Below the pieces are notes generated by a model. It searched no databases. It saw only the letters and a program-made list of their open reading frames with translations, and was not told the origin of the DNA. Below, piece by piece: positions 51,540 to 63,848 of a stretch of 64,000 nt of DNA. The stretch spans positions 12,400,517-12,464,516 of the forward strand of contig CM065173.1 in assembly GCA_033026295.1 (NCBI GenBank), written 5' to 3'. Numbering within the stretch: position 1 is the first letter of the stretch; each line of letters begins with the position of its first letter. Source of the DNA: Channa striata. Lineage: Eukaryota > Chordata > Actinopteri > Anabantiformes > Channidae. A program made the position numbers and the translations under genes.

Positions 51540-51960
51540 AGGCACAACAGCAACATTTCCTTCCAAGCTCTGCATTTGATCCGGGTAGCAGTGTGTTGCT
51601 GTGTGATTAGATGTGCTGTATTTCAGCATAATGACACAGTAAATTCCACCCTTGTCAATTCTCACTGTCCAAATTGCCTTTCTAATGATGGGCTTCAAAT
51701 TAACCTGCGTTCTGGCGCCCCAGGCCCACAACAACAGTACAATGCATTCCCAAAACTCAGCACAGCAGGCTGCTGGCGTCCCAGTTGCAGGCCTGCATAC
51801 TCTGCCATCCGAGCCAGCGAGACCGCCCGCCCGCCGCTGTCTGCTTGGCTCGTTTCCTCCGCAATGCATCGGCAGAGGACATCTTTAAATACACTGGAAC
51901 AAACGCAGCATTTCTGTGTTTAAGCTTGACCGAGCTAGCAAGCTAATTTGCTCCTAAACC
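51540..51960. promoter_or_regulatory. GC-richer intronic pocket
   Basis: Contains GAGCCAGCGAGACCGCCCGC and CCGCCGCTG (51810-51838). Overlapping openings of 115 and 127 codons on opposite strands reflect high GC rather than coding. Possible regulatory element. Confidence 0.2.
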
Positions 51961-54088
51961 CTTGAGTCTGTGAGAAGCGAAGGGGACAGAAAAAGACTCT
52001 TAAATTACATCTGTGAATGGGGTTGGGGGGGTAGATAAAAAGCTACAGAGGAAGCAGGGACGGATTTGGGATGGCAGTGCTGCGGACTGTGATTGTTGCC
52101 GTCAAAACGACAAACCATTTGGGGAGAAAACTGTGTTTATGTGAGGTGTGTCACGGGGGTCACTTCATCTCCTTCCAGAGGAAAGCAACAGTGACAAATA
52201 CATATTCCTAAACGGAATATACATGTGTGTGTTATCAGCTGGAATAAATCCCCATTACACAAGTGTAAAGGTTTCAGAAATTCTAATGGGCAGGGGATGA
52301 AACACAAACTGCAAATGTCAGTGAAATGTAACTCTGGATGATGGAAATACAATGCTTCTCTGTGGCACAGAGCTTTTCCTCAATGCAGAAGCAGCCATGA
52401 CAAATTAAAAATGTTTTGCCAGCACCAACATTTCGATGTGCGAGTCCACATTTTTCCCTAAAAAAGGACAGAGGTTTATATTTTAATGGTTTTGAGGAAT
52501 CTATAGGCCATAAACAAGTAAGAGTAAGAAACCATTACAGTCTCACATTCGTTATAAAAAGGTATTTCTCTTGGTTTCTCCTTCTTGGTTATTTTTGCTG
52601 TCATTTCTATCAGCCATCTGAAATAAACACAATACTTCAGGCCTTGTCAAAGTGTCGAGGTCCAAACAACTGGGGACGGCACAGCTGACAGCACACCAAT
52701 ATCTTCCGATTTCCTCTGTCTGTGTGAGCCTCTGCTTTGCCTCAAAGACCGGCCTTACATAATTAATATAATGTGGCTTCTCATTCAGTCATGTTCACTT
52801 TGTGTCACCCAGGACTGTGTGTTTTATATTCCACTTTATCTCATTGCAGAAGCACCAGCATAGTTTCTACTCTATCTCATTTTCTTCCTTTTCAGTTTTT
52901 TCCTCCTATAAAAAATTCCACTTGTCCCCTTTACCGACAATTTTAACAACCTCTGGAAGTGGGACACTGTAAGCTGGAGAATGTGGTGGTATGTAGGGTG
53001 ATGGGCAGGTTTAGCTCAGCGAGCAGAAACACACGCGGTACTAGAGGGTGGACCACACTGGTCCTTTGATCAAGTTGGAAAGACAGTTTCCCAACCAGAC
53101 TAACTGTGTCACTCACAGAAAAGATGCAAACACTCAGGCAGGACACGCAGGAAAACTCTGCGAGGTTCCCGCTGCGTGGAGATGAATTAGATTTACACTT
53201 ACTAGGCAGAGGAGACGCAACAGGGAGGCCTTTCTAACACGGTCTATTTCCCTGTCACCAAGGCCGTTCTGTTTGGCATCTGGGAGGTTTGCCAATTCTC
53301 TCCCAGGTTCTCTATTATTCGCCACAACGAGGTCTGCACCATGATATCACCTAATATCAGACAGTCAGAACCAATGTCCGTAGCATTAGCCACCCACCAG
53401 CCAGCGCTGCTCTCAACAGACGATTGTCAGCAGTGAGACAGTCCGTGAGAAGAGCTGCACCCCGTATCTAGACACACAGATTGAAACAGAGGTGGGAGCG
53501 CGGTCTGAAGAAAAGAGAACTAACTAATAGGCAGATATTTTCTGATTTGAGGAACATGACATCTACATATATAATATATAAAAAAATATACATATCGCAT
53601 ACAAAAGGATGATGGCAGGGGTCTGACACAGTGGTAGTAATTGGATTTCTCAGGCCTTGTGCCGACTCATAACATGCTGAGCTGTGACATGAAAAGTCCT
53701 TATATGTGGCAAGGGAGCAAGGTGCAGCATAGTGGAAGTGACAGGTGTCAAAGATCCAATTCCCGCGCTCCTCTCGATCCTTGAGCTCCTTTTCTCTGGA
53801 GACAGCTGAGGAACAACCTCCCCTGTGGTAAAGCCAAACAGCAAGCTTCACATTCAGTTGCAAATCTAAACTAGTTAAACCTATGTAGAGTGCAGGAGAG
53901 GAGGTGAAGGAGGGAGGGTGGAGGGTGGAGGGCAGGCAGCACTGTGAATATAAGAGGTCACAGCTTGATTGCTTGCGTTATTTATTCTCTAATGCTGAGC
54001 AGAATACAGATGCAGCACACCATTTGTAAGATGTGCCGGAGAGCACACAAAGCAGCCTCAGACCCCCACATGAGATCTTATAGATGCA

Positions 54089-54101
54089 GGGGGGGGGGGG
54101 G
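54089..54101. repeat. G13 homopolymer
   Basis: Thirteen consecutive G on the plus strand (C13 in the pcdh19 pre-mRNA). Prone to slippage and sequencing-length error. Confidence 0.95.
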
Positions 54102-55720
54102 TTGCAGTGTCTGGCCACAGTTCCTTCCTTGTCCTCTGCATTCATTCTGGCCTCATCTTTAACGAGGACTGCAGGAGAACAGGCACATCATTAAAAAGAG
54201 CCATTCGGAGACTTTCCCGTCTACCATTAAACTTAACAGCCGACCTCTCCCATTACCTTTTATCCCCCCCCCTCCTCCAAGGAGGTGGGGAACAGTGGGG
54301 TTTGAAAAGTCACATTTGGCCGGCAAGATGCATCCAGTGACTGAATTCTGTACGTTATCGACTGGTTTACAAGGAAGGAAAACCAGTAAGACCTACTACC
54401 ATGCAGCAAGAGTATATTTTTCTGGCTGAAATAATTAAATAAGCAGATTAATGTAATACTTACTGTAGTATTTACATAATTCACACTAACCTGATTTTAC
54501 ATAACATACTAATGCGATATGATAATTAGGTTAATGCCCAAAAAGATGTGTGGTAGCCTAAAGGAAACATCTTATTAGCAGCACCATATAAAATTAGAGG
54601 GCCTTTTTGAATAATGCTTTTAATGTTGATGAATTTACTTTAATTTGATTATCCACCACCGCCAGCTATGCCACAATGAGGAAACACCACTTTGCATCTT
54701 GTTTTGGCTCTTGACCTTTCTCACACATGAGCATGAGTCAAAACAGGCAAAATTCAGACTCCAGAGTTTGTGTAATTCGCATGGACCAACAAACTCGGTG
54801 GTGTTCAAGTGATACATTTCACAATATCGATCTTTATTCAGCTAAGATGACCCAGTTCAGCCAAGCAGGAATATGCACTTCCTTAAGATAAATTATTAGA
54901 GGGATGCATAAGGAACAAATAGAGCACAGAGGTTTTAAAGAGGGGGGGGATGAATATGAATATGTGTTGAAAGACAAATTCATGCAAGGTGTACTGATAG
55001 GTGGCCAAGAAAAGGTCAGGGGAGGCTGCCTGGGTTTCACACACCTCAGTGGGTCCCTCCTCTCTGTTCCCCATCAATAGTTTATGATCCGGGTTACTAG
55101 AAGCCACAACGTGCCTCCCACTATTGAGACCCACTCGAAATGCTGCATTACAACAAAGTGAGCTCATTCATGCAAGGTCATCTAGGGGACAGCGAGAGAA
55201 CATTGACACTAATTGGGAAATGAAAGATAGTAATGACGGAGGTAGTTTGGATGACTTCTCTTTAACCTCTGTTTAACTTCGGTTGAGCACAAATCCAAAG
55301 AGCACATTCCACCATGCAGCGTGTCACAGTACATGCAGGGTCTCTGCGAGAGGAATTCTGCATTTGAACAGCTATAAAATGTTACGGAATAAATCATTCT
55401 CACTGAATATACATGAAGACAGCAAAATATGGAAATATTACAGCAGTATGCCTGAGGTAGTAACCTTTTGTTGCCACAACTGAGGAGGACGACATAACTT
55501 TACATATTCCCGCTACATATTCCATCTGAGTTATAATGTCGGGGGAAACAAGGTGATGAGAACTAAGATAAAAACCAGGATGGAGACGACAAAGGCAGTG
55601 GGGGACACAGCGAAATGAAAGAACGGAGGAAATCTCAAATGGATTAAAGAGGATGGAGGTATAGTGTTTTTCCCACAGAAAGGAAGTAATAGGGTTTAAA
55701 AAAAGAAATAGCACAGGAGA

Positions 55721-55741
55721 CCCCCCCCCCCCTCCTCCTCT
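55721..55741. repeat. C12 homopolymer followed by CTC repeats
   Basis: Twelve C then CTCCTCCTCTTCC. On the pcdh19 strand this is G12 flanked by purine-rich GAGGAGG, a potential G-quadruplex in the intron RNA. Confidence 0.92.
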
Positions 55742-55985
55742 TCCTCTCTTACCCCAGCTGCAGTGATAAATGTCTCTTTGTATTCTGGACAGAAAACTGC
55801 GGGCTACAATGTAGTTGTCAGAAGACAGCTGATTTTCCCCTTAAACAGAGCAGAGTATATGCTTAATCTTTCCTTTCACAGAGGCAGGAGATAAAACAAA
55901 TGCCTCATGCCAAGACACATAATGCCCAGAAAATCCCTCCCTATGCACTACATGTTTATGTGGCATATAGCTGCCCGTGTGCTCC

Positions 55986-56021
55986 TGTGTGTGTGTACAG
56001 TGTGTGTGTGTGTGTGTGTGT
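55986..56021. repeat. GT microsatellite
   Basis: GT units interrupted once by ACA, with about ten perfect TG units at 56001-56020. Confidence 0.95.
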
Positions 56022-56089
56022 TTGCAGCAGGTGTAGCTGCAGCGCAGCGACTGGATGCTATTTGTACTTTTCCTAAATTTCACAGCATC

Positions 56090-56290
56090 CTAAATCCCAG
56101 CAGTATAGCCACGGTTCCACTATGAGGGCTCCTAAATGGGAGTCAGTGCTACAGGTAATGGAGCTGATTATAGCTATCTTGGCTACGGGCCAGCTGCCAG
56201 ACTCTGCCCTGCCTGGAGGGAGCACAGGCCGCCTGGTGTCTGATATCCTGGGATCCCTGTAATACAAGCCTTGCTTTGGCAGTCACTCTG
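56090..56290. promoter_or_regulatory. Candidate intronic regulatory element
   Basis: Repeat-free stretch just right of the GT microsatellite with GGTAATGGAGCTGATTATAG (56155) and an E-box CAGCTG (56190-56195). Texture-based inference. Confidence 0.2.
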
Positions 56291-57306
56291 TGACTATCCT
56301 GCCCACTTCCAGCCACACACAGAGGATCCTTTGAGTTAGTCCGTGTGTATAGTATGTCCTCATCAGGTTGTTTACTCCGAATGGTATCAGTCTATAGTCA
56401 TAGCATTTCAGCAACAAGCCTGTGGTAAGTCATGCCTTTGTACAGGAGCATTAAGGATCCTTGTCAGCAGAGGATCAGGATCAAGTCTGGGTTATGTTAG
56501 CTACTATCTTCTGTTAGAGGCAGAGCGTTCTGGTGGCCAGCTTCAGTGTTACAGGCGCAAAGAGCATTCCTGATACTTCAGACAACAATGCGTGGTCAGA
56601 TGGTGAAGCATTGACCTGGCAGCGCCATAAATCTCAGGTGACCTGCGGCCATTAGACATAATTCAGCAGCAGTGTTTCCACCGTTTCTAATCCAAGTGAC
56701 GACGCTGTAGTTAGTTTGGTTACTGGCACAACTTGAGAGGTTCAGGTTAACACTGTGGTTTAGGTGAAAGCTATTTCCTCGTTAAAGTTCCATGGCTGTT
56801 GTTGTCATGGCTACAACGGTAAACGGGTATCTAAGGTCAATGGACAGTTGAAATAGAAACCAACATTGACTGGCGGAAATGACAAACAAGTACTGGGCTC
56901 CTGTGTGAAATCTATTGTTACCACCCTGACTTCCTCCCTGGAGAGACTAATGTATGTGACCTGGCTCCGTTCTTTGCTTCTGTCATTATTACTATGGCTG
57001 CTAAAGCATTTTGACATTAAGACATTAACATATGTTGCTTTAGGGAAGACTCTGGCTTTTTATCTGTTTCTTTTACACATACAGTGTGAACTAAAATGCA
57101 GCAACGCAGTGAAGGAAACATGAATCAGATTCTCAGTAGGAAAAATGTCTCATTGTCCTTTTTTCTATCATGACACGGTTGCATGCAACAGCCTCTGCGA
57201 GTCCACAGCTAAGTGGATGTTCCAAAAACCTCTTCCCAATAGAGATTCAGTTATGGAGGAATATCTCAAAAAGTGGGCAAAGTGATGCTGGTGACGTGGG
57301 AACGTG

Positions 57307-57370
57307 TGTGTGTCTTCCTAGTTATTCTCAGCATATCCCCATATGCTGAGAGTAACTAGAAAGACACACA
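57307..57370. repeat. Near-perfect 30-bp inverted repeat with a 4-base loop
   Basis: The left arm 57307-57336 (TGTGTGTCTTCCTAGTTATT, then CTCAGCATAT) pairs with the right arm 57341-57370 at 28 of 30 positions, around a CCCC loop. The two mismatches are a C/A and a T/G, so one is a wobble pair on either RNA strand. Arms end abruptly outside TGTGTGT/ACACACA. No second copy is seen in the window. The tight loop and perfect stem fit a tiny palindromic MITE or replication-derived inverted duplication better than a typical microRNA precursor. Confidence 0.9.
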
Positions 57371-57823
57371 GTTTACAATGGTCCCGTTTAAATGATGTTA
57401 TCGGGACGAATATGTAACTAATAGTGGGTTTCTTTTTCTGCCTCACTTTCCTGAAAACAGACTTTCATGTAATTGCGGTACAAATGGGTCTGCAGTTCCT
57501 CTGGCAACACGACCCTCTGTGTTATTACTACTCGCTTTCTAGTGGAGAAGGGATTGTGCCCATGCGGTGACCTCAAAGAATTAAAAACACAATGGTGCGG
57601 TTAGGAAAAATGGCTGCTGCCTCGGATCTTCAAACATAGAACCACAATCAATCTGAGCCACAAAAGGCGAGTAGACTGGAGACAATGCTACAGCTCTTCT
57701 ACCTGAATTCCACTCTGTTTCCAACTACCCGTAGTATTTCTCTCCTGTGCCATCTCTTTAGCTGTCTCCTTCTCGTTTTCCTCTCCTCCTCCTCCTTAAC
57801 CTTTAAAGACACACGCTTGCAGC

Positions 57824-57833
57824 CACACACACA

Positions 57834-57870
<37 letters not shown>
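57824..57870. repeat. AC microsatellite
   Basis: Fifteen perfect AC units at 57841-57870, preceded by an imperfect ACAC/GCAC stretch. Confidence 0.97.
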
Positions 57871-57872
<2 letters not shown>

Positions 57873-58125
57873 AATGCACTGTGTACACACTCTCAGGCAC
57901 ATTTAAAATTCAGGTACTCTCGTCTCTCTTTAATACACACTCGGCCCCCATCAACTTCAGCACATTACCTGTTCTTAATCTTCCTCCCTCTGTCTGGGAT
58001 CATCCTGATCCCCCTGTTTTCCCATCTGCTGTCGAATGGGGCCCAGCTTGGCTAGGTGTTCAACAAACAACTGTGATTCACTTGGTTTCTGCGGAGATTA
58101 TTAACACACCTAGCATGCCACAGCG

Positions 58126-58450
58126 TCATGAATAAGCAATGGAGATCCAGAGGCCTATTTTCACTCTGTCTCTGTGTTTCCTCCGTCTCTCTCTCTCCCT
58201 GTCTCTCTTGCCCTGCCGCCGTGTGAACTGAATGCCAGGATTGTCTAGAAAATGAGCTGTCAGTGGAGGGCCTGCAATGAGATACATCAGGCTCATTGTG
58301 AGCCCTAGAAAATAATGAACTATTCCCATTTCTCTCACTGATATGTTCAATACGCTATCCATGACAAGTGCAGGGAGATAAGCAGTCCCCTCTTGAGCTG
58401 ATTAAATACACTGGGTATATTCAGGAGGGCTCTGGCAGAATGAGGGTTCT
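58126..58450. promoter_or_regulatory. Candidate intronic regulatory element
   Basis: After a CT-rich run (58165-58210), repeat-free sequence contains GAAAATGAGCTGTCAGTGGA and AAATAATGAACTATTCCC. Texture only. Confidence 0.18.
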
Positions 58451-60009
58451 GGGGATGCCATTATAGTATTATGACATTACTATATATGTTTACAGTCTGG
58501 GCTGGAGATGAAGACCTTTTGCATGTATTTCTGTTTGTATGTGCAGGGAGAAAGAGCGGCTTGAGGCAATTCTTGTAAAAGCTTAACAAAGAATCAAACA
58601 TGTCAAGTCTGTTTAAGTCCTTCTTCACATCTCTCAACTTATCCCCCTTTGAAATTACCTAAATAAAACTAAAGGGTTTTGTTTGTTACAGGCTTTTTTT
58701 TTAAAAGAACCCGCTGCTTTACTTATGCAACTACTGCAAACAAATGCCACCAAGGGGCCGCAGTCAATTCTTTAAATTTAGAACGGAGATGAAAGCGGAG
58801 TAGCAGGAGCAGAAACACAGTGAAATATGTAAAAAAAAAATCACATCCTCCCTTTAAGTGATAGAAGCCTTGTCTGCTTTACAAGGGCCAAAATCAATAT
58901 CGGACAGCTCCACTTTATTGTATGTTGTGTAATTTTAATAGGACAAAGGCAGAAACCTCACGGAGTTACACAATTTAATTCAGCAATGTAAGTGCGACAC
59001 AAAGGATGAGGCCAGATGGACACAGCTTGAAACCACATTTTATTCCCTTCCTTTTCTTCAAGTCTCTACCTCTTGGAGGCAAAAATCTGCATCTTAGTTG
59101 TTCATTATAGACTCCACTACACCTGCTTGCAAGTATTCACTGGTGTGTTTGGGCATGAGGTGTGTGTACACTCGATCTTCCCTAATGCCTGTATTGCACT
59201 GAGCTCTTTGTCACTGTCAGCCATTTTACCTCTACCACAGGTTCCACATTAGATTAGGCAAATTCAAATCAAAATGGATGGTCCCAGTATAGAGTTTGTA
59301 TGTTAATCTAATCATAAAATATCATAACACAACAAGTGTTGTTGCCTGCACGAATCACAAGAAGAGTTTTGATGCATAATTCAATCAAATGTTGCTTGAT
59401 AATCAGTCAAATCCTCTGGCACATTCACAGTTATCTTGGAATGAGAGAATGAAAAAAAAAAAAATCACTCCTACCTGTCAGAGAGATTGTTTCCTCTTTT
59501 TATTTTCCCTCGCTAAGACTGCTTACTAGACTCTCCGCTCATCTCTCCATCTCTGTGTCTCGCTCACACACACAGACTCTCTCTCCCCCTCTCGTGTTGT
59601 CAGCACAGCCCTGTTCCTGTTGCCTTCCTGATTCTGACACCTGTCAGCATTTTTGTTAGTAGATCAGAGAACTGCAAACTAGAAATGTTCTCGTGTTGAA
59701 TTTAGGGCAAGTTTGCAGCAGAAACATGTGAGGCGCCTTTACTCTTGCTTTAATTCAACAGGGGAAGGGAAGTGCTTGACTGGCATAAAGTTGGGAAATG
59801 TGGGTTTCAAGATGCTTCCATTCAATAGACGGAAACTGACTGAATGACAGAACGACACATGTAGTGAGAGGGAAAGAGAGAGAGAGAACGTACGGGGATC
59901 TGAAATCAATTAAGAACAGCGAAACCCTGTGGATCCGCTGATGGAAGAAGGGAATATGGAGAAGTCTGCGGCCCATGGAGGGGGCTTCCATTCCTGGGCC
60001 CAGCTTCAG

Positions 60010-60720
60010 GCACACACCCACAGGGAGCTAACAGATAGATGAGAGATATTCTCCAGAGGTGGAGGCCGAGGAATATGTCAGAAATAAAAGAGGCCTGTTC
60101 CCTGTTCTGGCTAATTGAGCAGTCTTGGATCCCTTTGAGTCTAATAAGACAAGAGACTGGGATTTGTATGAAAAACACTCACACACTGACCTGAAAATAA
60201 TCTCAAAACCAAGACCAGGACGCTCTAAACCCTCGAATCGGCCAGCGTAAAACGACATCATGCTCTCCCTTTCCCTCCCGGAGATATAACTCGAGCGATT
60301 TAACAATACATGAATCTTAATCCTTAAAAACCATGGCTCATCCATATCCGGGGGAATTAAAGTGTGAGCTGTGACAATCAAGGGAAGTCGACAAAATAGA
60401 TTTAGCTCTCTTTGTCACCAGCCCCCTCGGAGTCTGTTCCCTTGCTTCTCCCTTGACACTAATGGTTCTACAGAGCCAAAGCTAGCATGTCGCACATTTT
60501 AACCAAATCCCCCCCTAACTTCACAGACATGCCTATAAAGATAAAAAAGAATTCGTTTTATATAGCTCTTCTTCTCAGTTTATAGTTACAGCGATATCAT
60601 CCACTTTTATTCTATTGGCAGATATGAGGGAGCCGTTACATAAAGATAGATTTTAAGAGATTTAATGTAATTTGTTCTTCAGACTTTCCTAATCTAATCC
60701 ACTGGGTGTGGATATTTCAG
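60010..60720. promoter_or_regulatory. Candidate intronic non-coding block
   Basis: Low-repeat sequence with AGCTAATTGAGCAG-like words (60105-60120), AATCTAATCCACTGGG (60690) and several CpGs at 60215-60350. A 117-codon minus-strand opening at 60028-60381 has no resemblance to known proteins. Inference. Confidence 0.2.
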
Positions 60721-61679
60721 GTCAGGGTTTGAAGAAGAGCACGCACGCCTCTTTAGATTCTTGGCAGGGATTCAACCAAGAGGCATTCACTCGGATTTAA
60801 CTTTAAAATCTTTTCACAAGCACTTTGCTGGAAGTTACCTTGGTAGTGTTCGGTCCGCAAATAATGAATAGTATTTCTAAAATTACACAAAAAAAAAAAA
60901 ATAAATAAAAAAATAAACCACAACTGTGATGGACAAAAGCCAAAAAGCAAACCCTCGAATTGTAAGTGAAATGTAAAATGCCCACTGTGATAAGGTGCTG
61001 GGTTAGTTAGCGACCAACGCTTGTGTCACAAATGGATTCCCACATGAAAGCGCACAAACTTGATGGTGATGTGGGGTCTTTGTGTGAAGGTAACAGGCTG
61101 TCTCCTGGGCAAACAACACCTTTACGTGGCGCCGGGAACGGTAAACATTTGCACTGTAAAAGCCTGAGAGTTTAACCCTTACTCCTTCCCCCCTCCAGCT
61201 TCCTTTTGTTCTCGGCACTTATCAACACAAGAAAACAGAACAATAAAAACACACAAAACAAGGCTCTTCTATCCGCCGCTTGTGTGTGTTGTTGTCCTTT
61301 GGCAATTTGAGTCTCTCAACTTGTTTTCTGCCTTAGCTGGCAGGAGAGACGCGCTATACAACAGTTGCTCCCAGAAGACATCTAAGCGGCAGGGTGTTTA
61401 GTGTACATGCCTACTTGTTTTCTGACAATCCCCTCCATCCGAGCAACCGAGTTTGCAGAGAGTGTCCGTTTTTGACAATTAAGACAGATGAGCTCAACGC
61501 ACAACCACATCATCACATAACTGTAACCACCGTAGTTCTCGTAATATACTAACCCCGACTGTTTTATTTCTGCCTTTGTTCTCAAGTCGGTTAGCACGGA
61601 AGAAAATGAAGCAGGGAAATGAGGAGGCTGCTGTTCTCCAGAGGAGCCGGGAAAAAAAATAAAAAGAAGAACGGAGGAG

Positions 61680-61925
61680 AGACAGATTCAGCTGTGTGTC
61701 ATGCTGAATCTGCCCATCTCTGTCAGCCCACCATGCCCTTTAACTATGTAATTGGACCGTTGAGATGGTAATAGAGGGACGATTTCATTTGCTATGTCAT
61801 TACATTTCTGCACGTGTCAGGATCTTTGGTCAATTCATTTAATAATTATGAACAGCCTCTCATTACTCTCTGGTGTGAGCACTGCTGCTGCCTGACTTTC
61901 CAAACAAAGAGAGGAAAGACTCCAA
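61680..61925. promoter_or_regulatory. Candidate intronic regulatory element
   Basis: Contains ACTATGTAATTGGACCG (61743), TCAATTCATTTAATAATTATG (61829) and TCATTACTCTC in repeat-free DNA about 2 kb from the penultimate exon. Texture-based inference. Confidence 0.25.
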
Positions 61926-63675
61926 GTGAAGCCATTTTGTTAAGTCCGCACTGAGGAAAATTGCTGGCCAAAAGTGATCCTGTAACTCGTACAAAAAAAA
62001 AAAAAAGCTAATAACAAACTATCTAATTGTAATTCCAAGCATATACTTTGTTATCATCTATTCGTTCTGGTCAACAGAATGGACAGCACTGTGAAATAGC
62101 CTCTTGTTCTGTTTACCCGCGATGGGGAGCTGCATTACGCATTCAAAAGGCATGCGTCCATTTTGCTGAAACAGATACAATCATTGGTGGTGTCAATGAA
62201 AAACAGAGCTGCATGAAAGCACTCCCCCACTTGCAATATTCTTCATGTACATCATTTCTAATTGTCTCAATAATGAGATCTCACTAGCAGAAGACCTGTC
62301 AGCATGCATTTTTCAGAGACGTTTTTGTGAAGTAATTGCAGCGTGCAACCAATAGTCAGCAAATTTACATTTTATTGTTCATTAGTGTCTAATGCTACTG
62401 AGAAACACACAGAGCTAGTTGATTCTAGTGGTCACTGTATGAATTCAGTGCGTCTAGCAGATTCATTTGTGTGACTCCATTCTGATTAAACATGAAGTGC
62501 AGGTGGTCGAGGAAGAGTCTACACCTGTAAAACTGCTTCTTCACCCACACACACCTCAGCCCACTGATGAAAATAGATCGATAAGAAATATCACATAATC
62601 TTCATTCCTTTATGCACTTTCATAACGCACCTTTGGTTTTCGTTATCTCTCGCTCATTAACAATTTTTCATCCATATAATCTGAGGAGGACGAGTGCGAG
62701 ACTATTAAGCATTACTGGGGCAGTGTTAGTAAAAAGCAATCCAAATTATGTAGATGTAAGTGCGGGAAAGAAAAACTAAATTTGGCACAAGTTCTTCAAT
62801 TGGAGCGCAGCGCCAATGTCGAATGTAAAGCTCAGATACAGCAACTGATATCTGTAAGTGCTGTTCTCAAGAGTGTGCTTTTAAAATAAAATGTCCGGAG
62901 TTTCCTCCTCGCTCAGAATGAAAAAGCTAATATGAGTCATCTGAAAATGTCTGCAATTTTCACACACGCTGACTCTCATGCTCTGCTGCCGTTGCACCTG
63001 TGCATGCGGCGTTTCCTTTGAGCTCGGTAAATACCCTCAGGTGCATATAGTAACATCCTGGTCGGCTCCGCACAGCTTTATCCTGCTTTCTCTGCTCTCC
63101 TTCCCTCTCACTGACCCACTCTCTTGCTCTGTCTGACTGGCAGTAGTTAAGAATGAACATGACCCTTACGCTGACTTGCGCTAACCAAGTGGATGTCTTT
63201 TTAAACGGTGAGTCAGAAATGGAACATCAACATTAATTCCCTGCTAAATGATCCCACTGAATAATGGATGAGGGCATGTGGAGATATGTAGATTTCCACC
63301 TTCTACCTTTGTGAGCCTAATTGCTGCCATTCAAGCACATCTAAAGTCAGCCCCACTTCAAGAGCAGACATGGCTACTATCAGTCAATAATGTTGCCTAA
63401 GCCTGTATCAAAGGGTAGCTTTCGCTGTCAGAGATCCATCACATTAGCTGCTCGAGCAGGACATCAAAGACAAAAAACGGTGATGCTCAGACTTGCACAT
63501 CTGAAGCCCGTGATGGGCATAATGCACCTTAAAAGATGCTCCAGTGGCATACAAACACTCGGGCGCGCACACACAGACACACAGACGCACGAATACACAT
63601 TATTCTCATCTTGAAACAGGCATAACGTGCTGTGAAGCGGCACACGTGCACACGTACAAGAGCTGATTTTCTTAC

Positions 63676-63848
63676 CTTGGTCTGGCAGCTGGCAAACATT
63701 GGGGGGTACAGTCATGTTGAGCACGTCATTGACAGCCGTGTCAACATAGTGTCCTCTCTGGACATCATGTTCACTGTCGGTCTGGTCGCTCTCCTCGTGG
63801 CCGCTGTCCTTCAGACTGTTCCCTTCTAGGTCCTTGAATGTCGATGTG
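63676..63848 (-). CDS. pcdh19: Protocadherin-19, penultimate coding exon (CM1-like motif)
   Basis: This 173-bp exon encodes 57 complete codons plus one base at each end. Seen: an acceptor with a pyrimidine-rich tract (ctctcctccctcctggcccc) then atgtag, and a canonical donor CCAAG|GTAAG at 63676/63675. The peptide starts STFKDLEGNSLKDSGHEESD and runs to PPNVCQLPDQ. The acidic/Ser-rich stretch DSGHEESDQTDSEHD (63764-63808) corresponds to the first conserved motif (CM1) of delta-2 protocadherins. The phase fits: its final G joins AC of the next exon to give Asp, and its first C closes a codon begun in the exon outside the window. My recollection is that human PCDH19 exon 5 is also 173 bp (c.2676-2848), an exact length match. 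The tail encoded here acts on the cytoplasmic side of the membrane and links adhesion to actin and signalling partners. Confidence 0.93.

Larger units (their letters stand above)
44309..63675 (-). other. pcdh19: pcdh19 penultimate intron (about 19.4 kb)
   Basis: The intron is bounded by GTAAG at its 5' end (63671-63675) and ttgcccacag at its 3' end. It separates the CM1-like and CM2 motifs of the same protein. No other coding exon inside it is supported. Open frames of up to 131 codons in both strands lack family resemblance and splice context. It contains CA/GT microsatellites, G and C homopolymers, a strong hairpin at 57307-57370 and several candidate regulatory blocks listed separately. 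Confidence 0.9.

Noticed and set aside
51486..51923. 127-codon minus and 115-codon plus openings
   Set aside because: They overlap on opposite strands of a GC-richer pocket inside the pcdh19 intron. GC content explains the lack of stops.
52990..53070. tRNA-like TTTAGCTCAGCGAGCAGA
   Set aside because: Resembles an A box, but no matching B box or cloverleaf follows, so it is probably chance or an old SINE scrap.
53468..53863. 131-codon minus-strand open frame in intron 5
   Set aside because: No domain resemblance, no bordering splice sites in a compatible phase, and a low-complexity end.
55841..57906. Openings with Cys-Val or Thr-His repeats
   Set aside because: They are translations of the GT and AC microsatellites.
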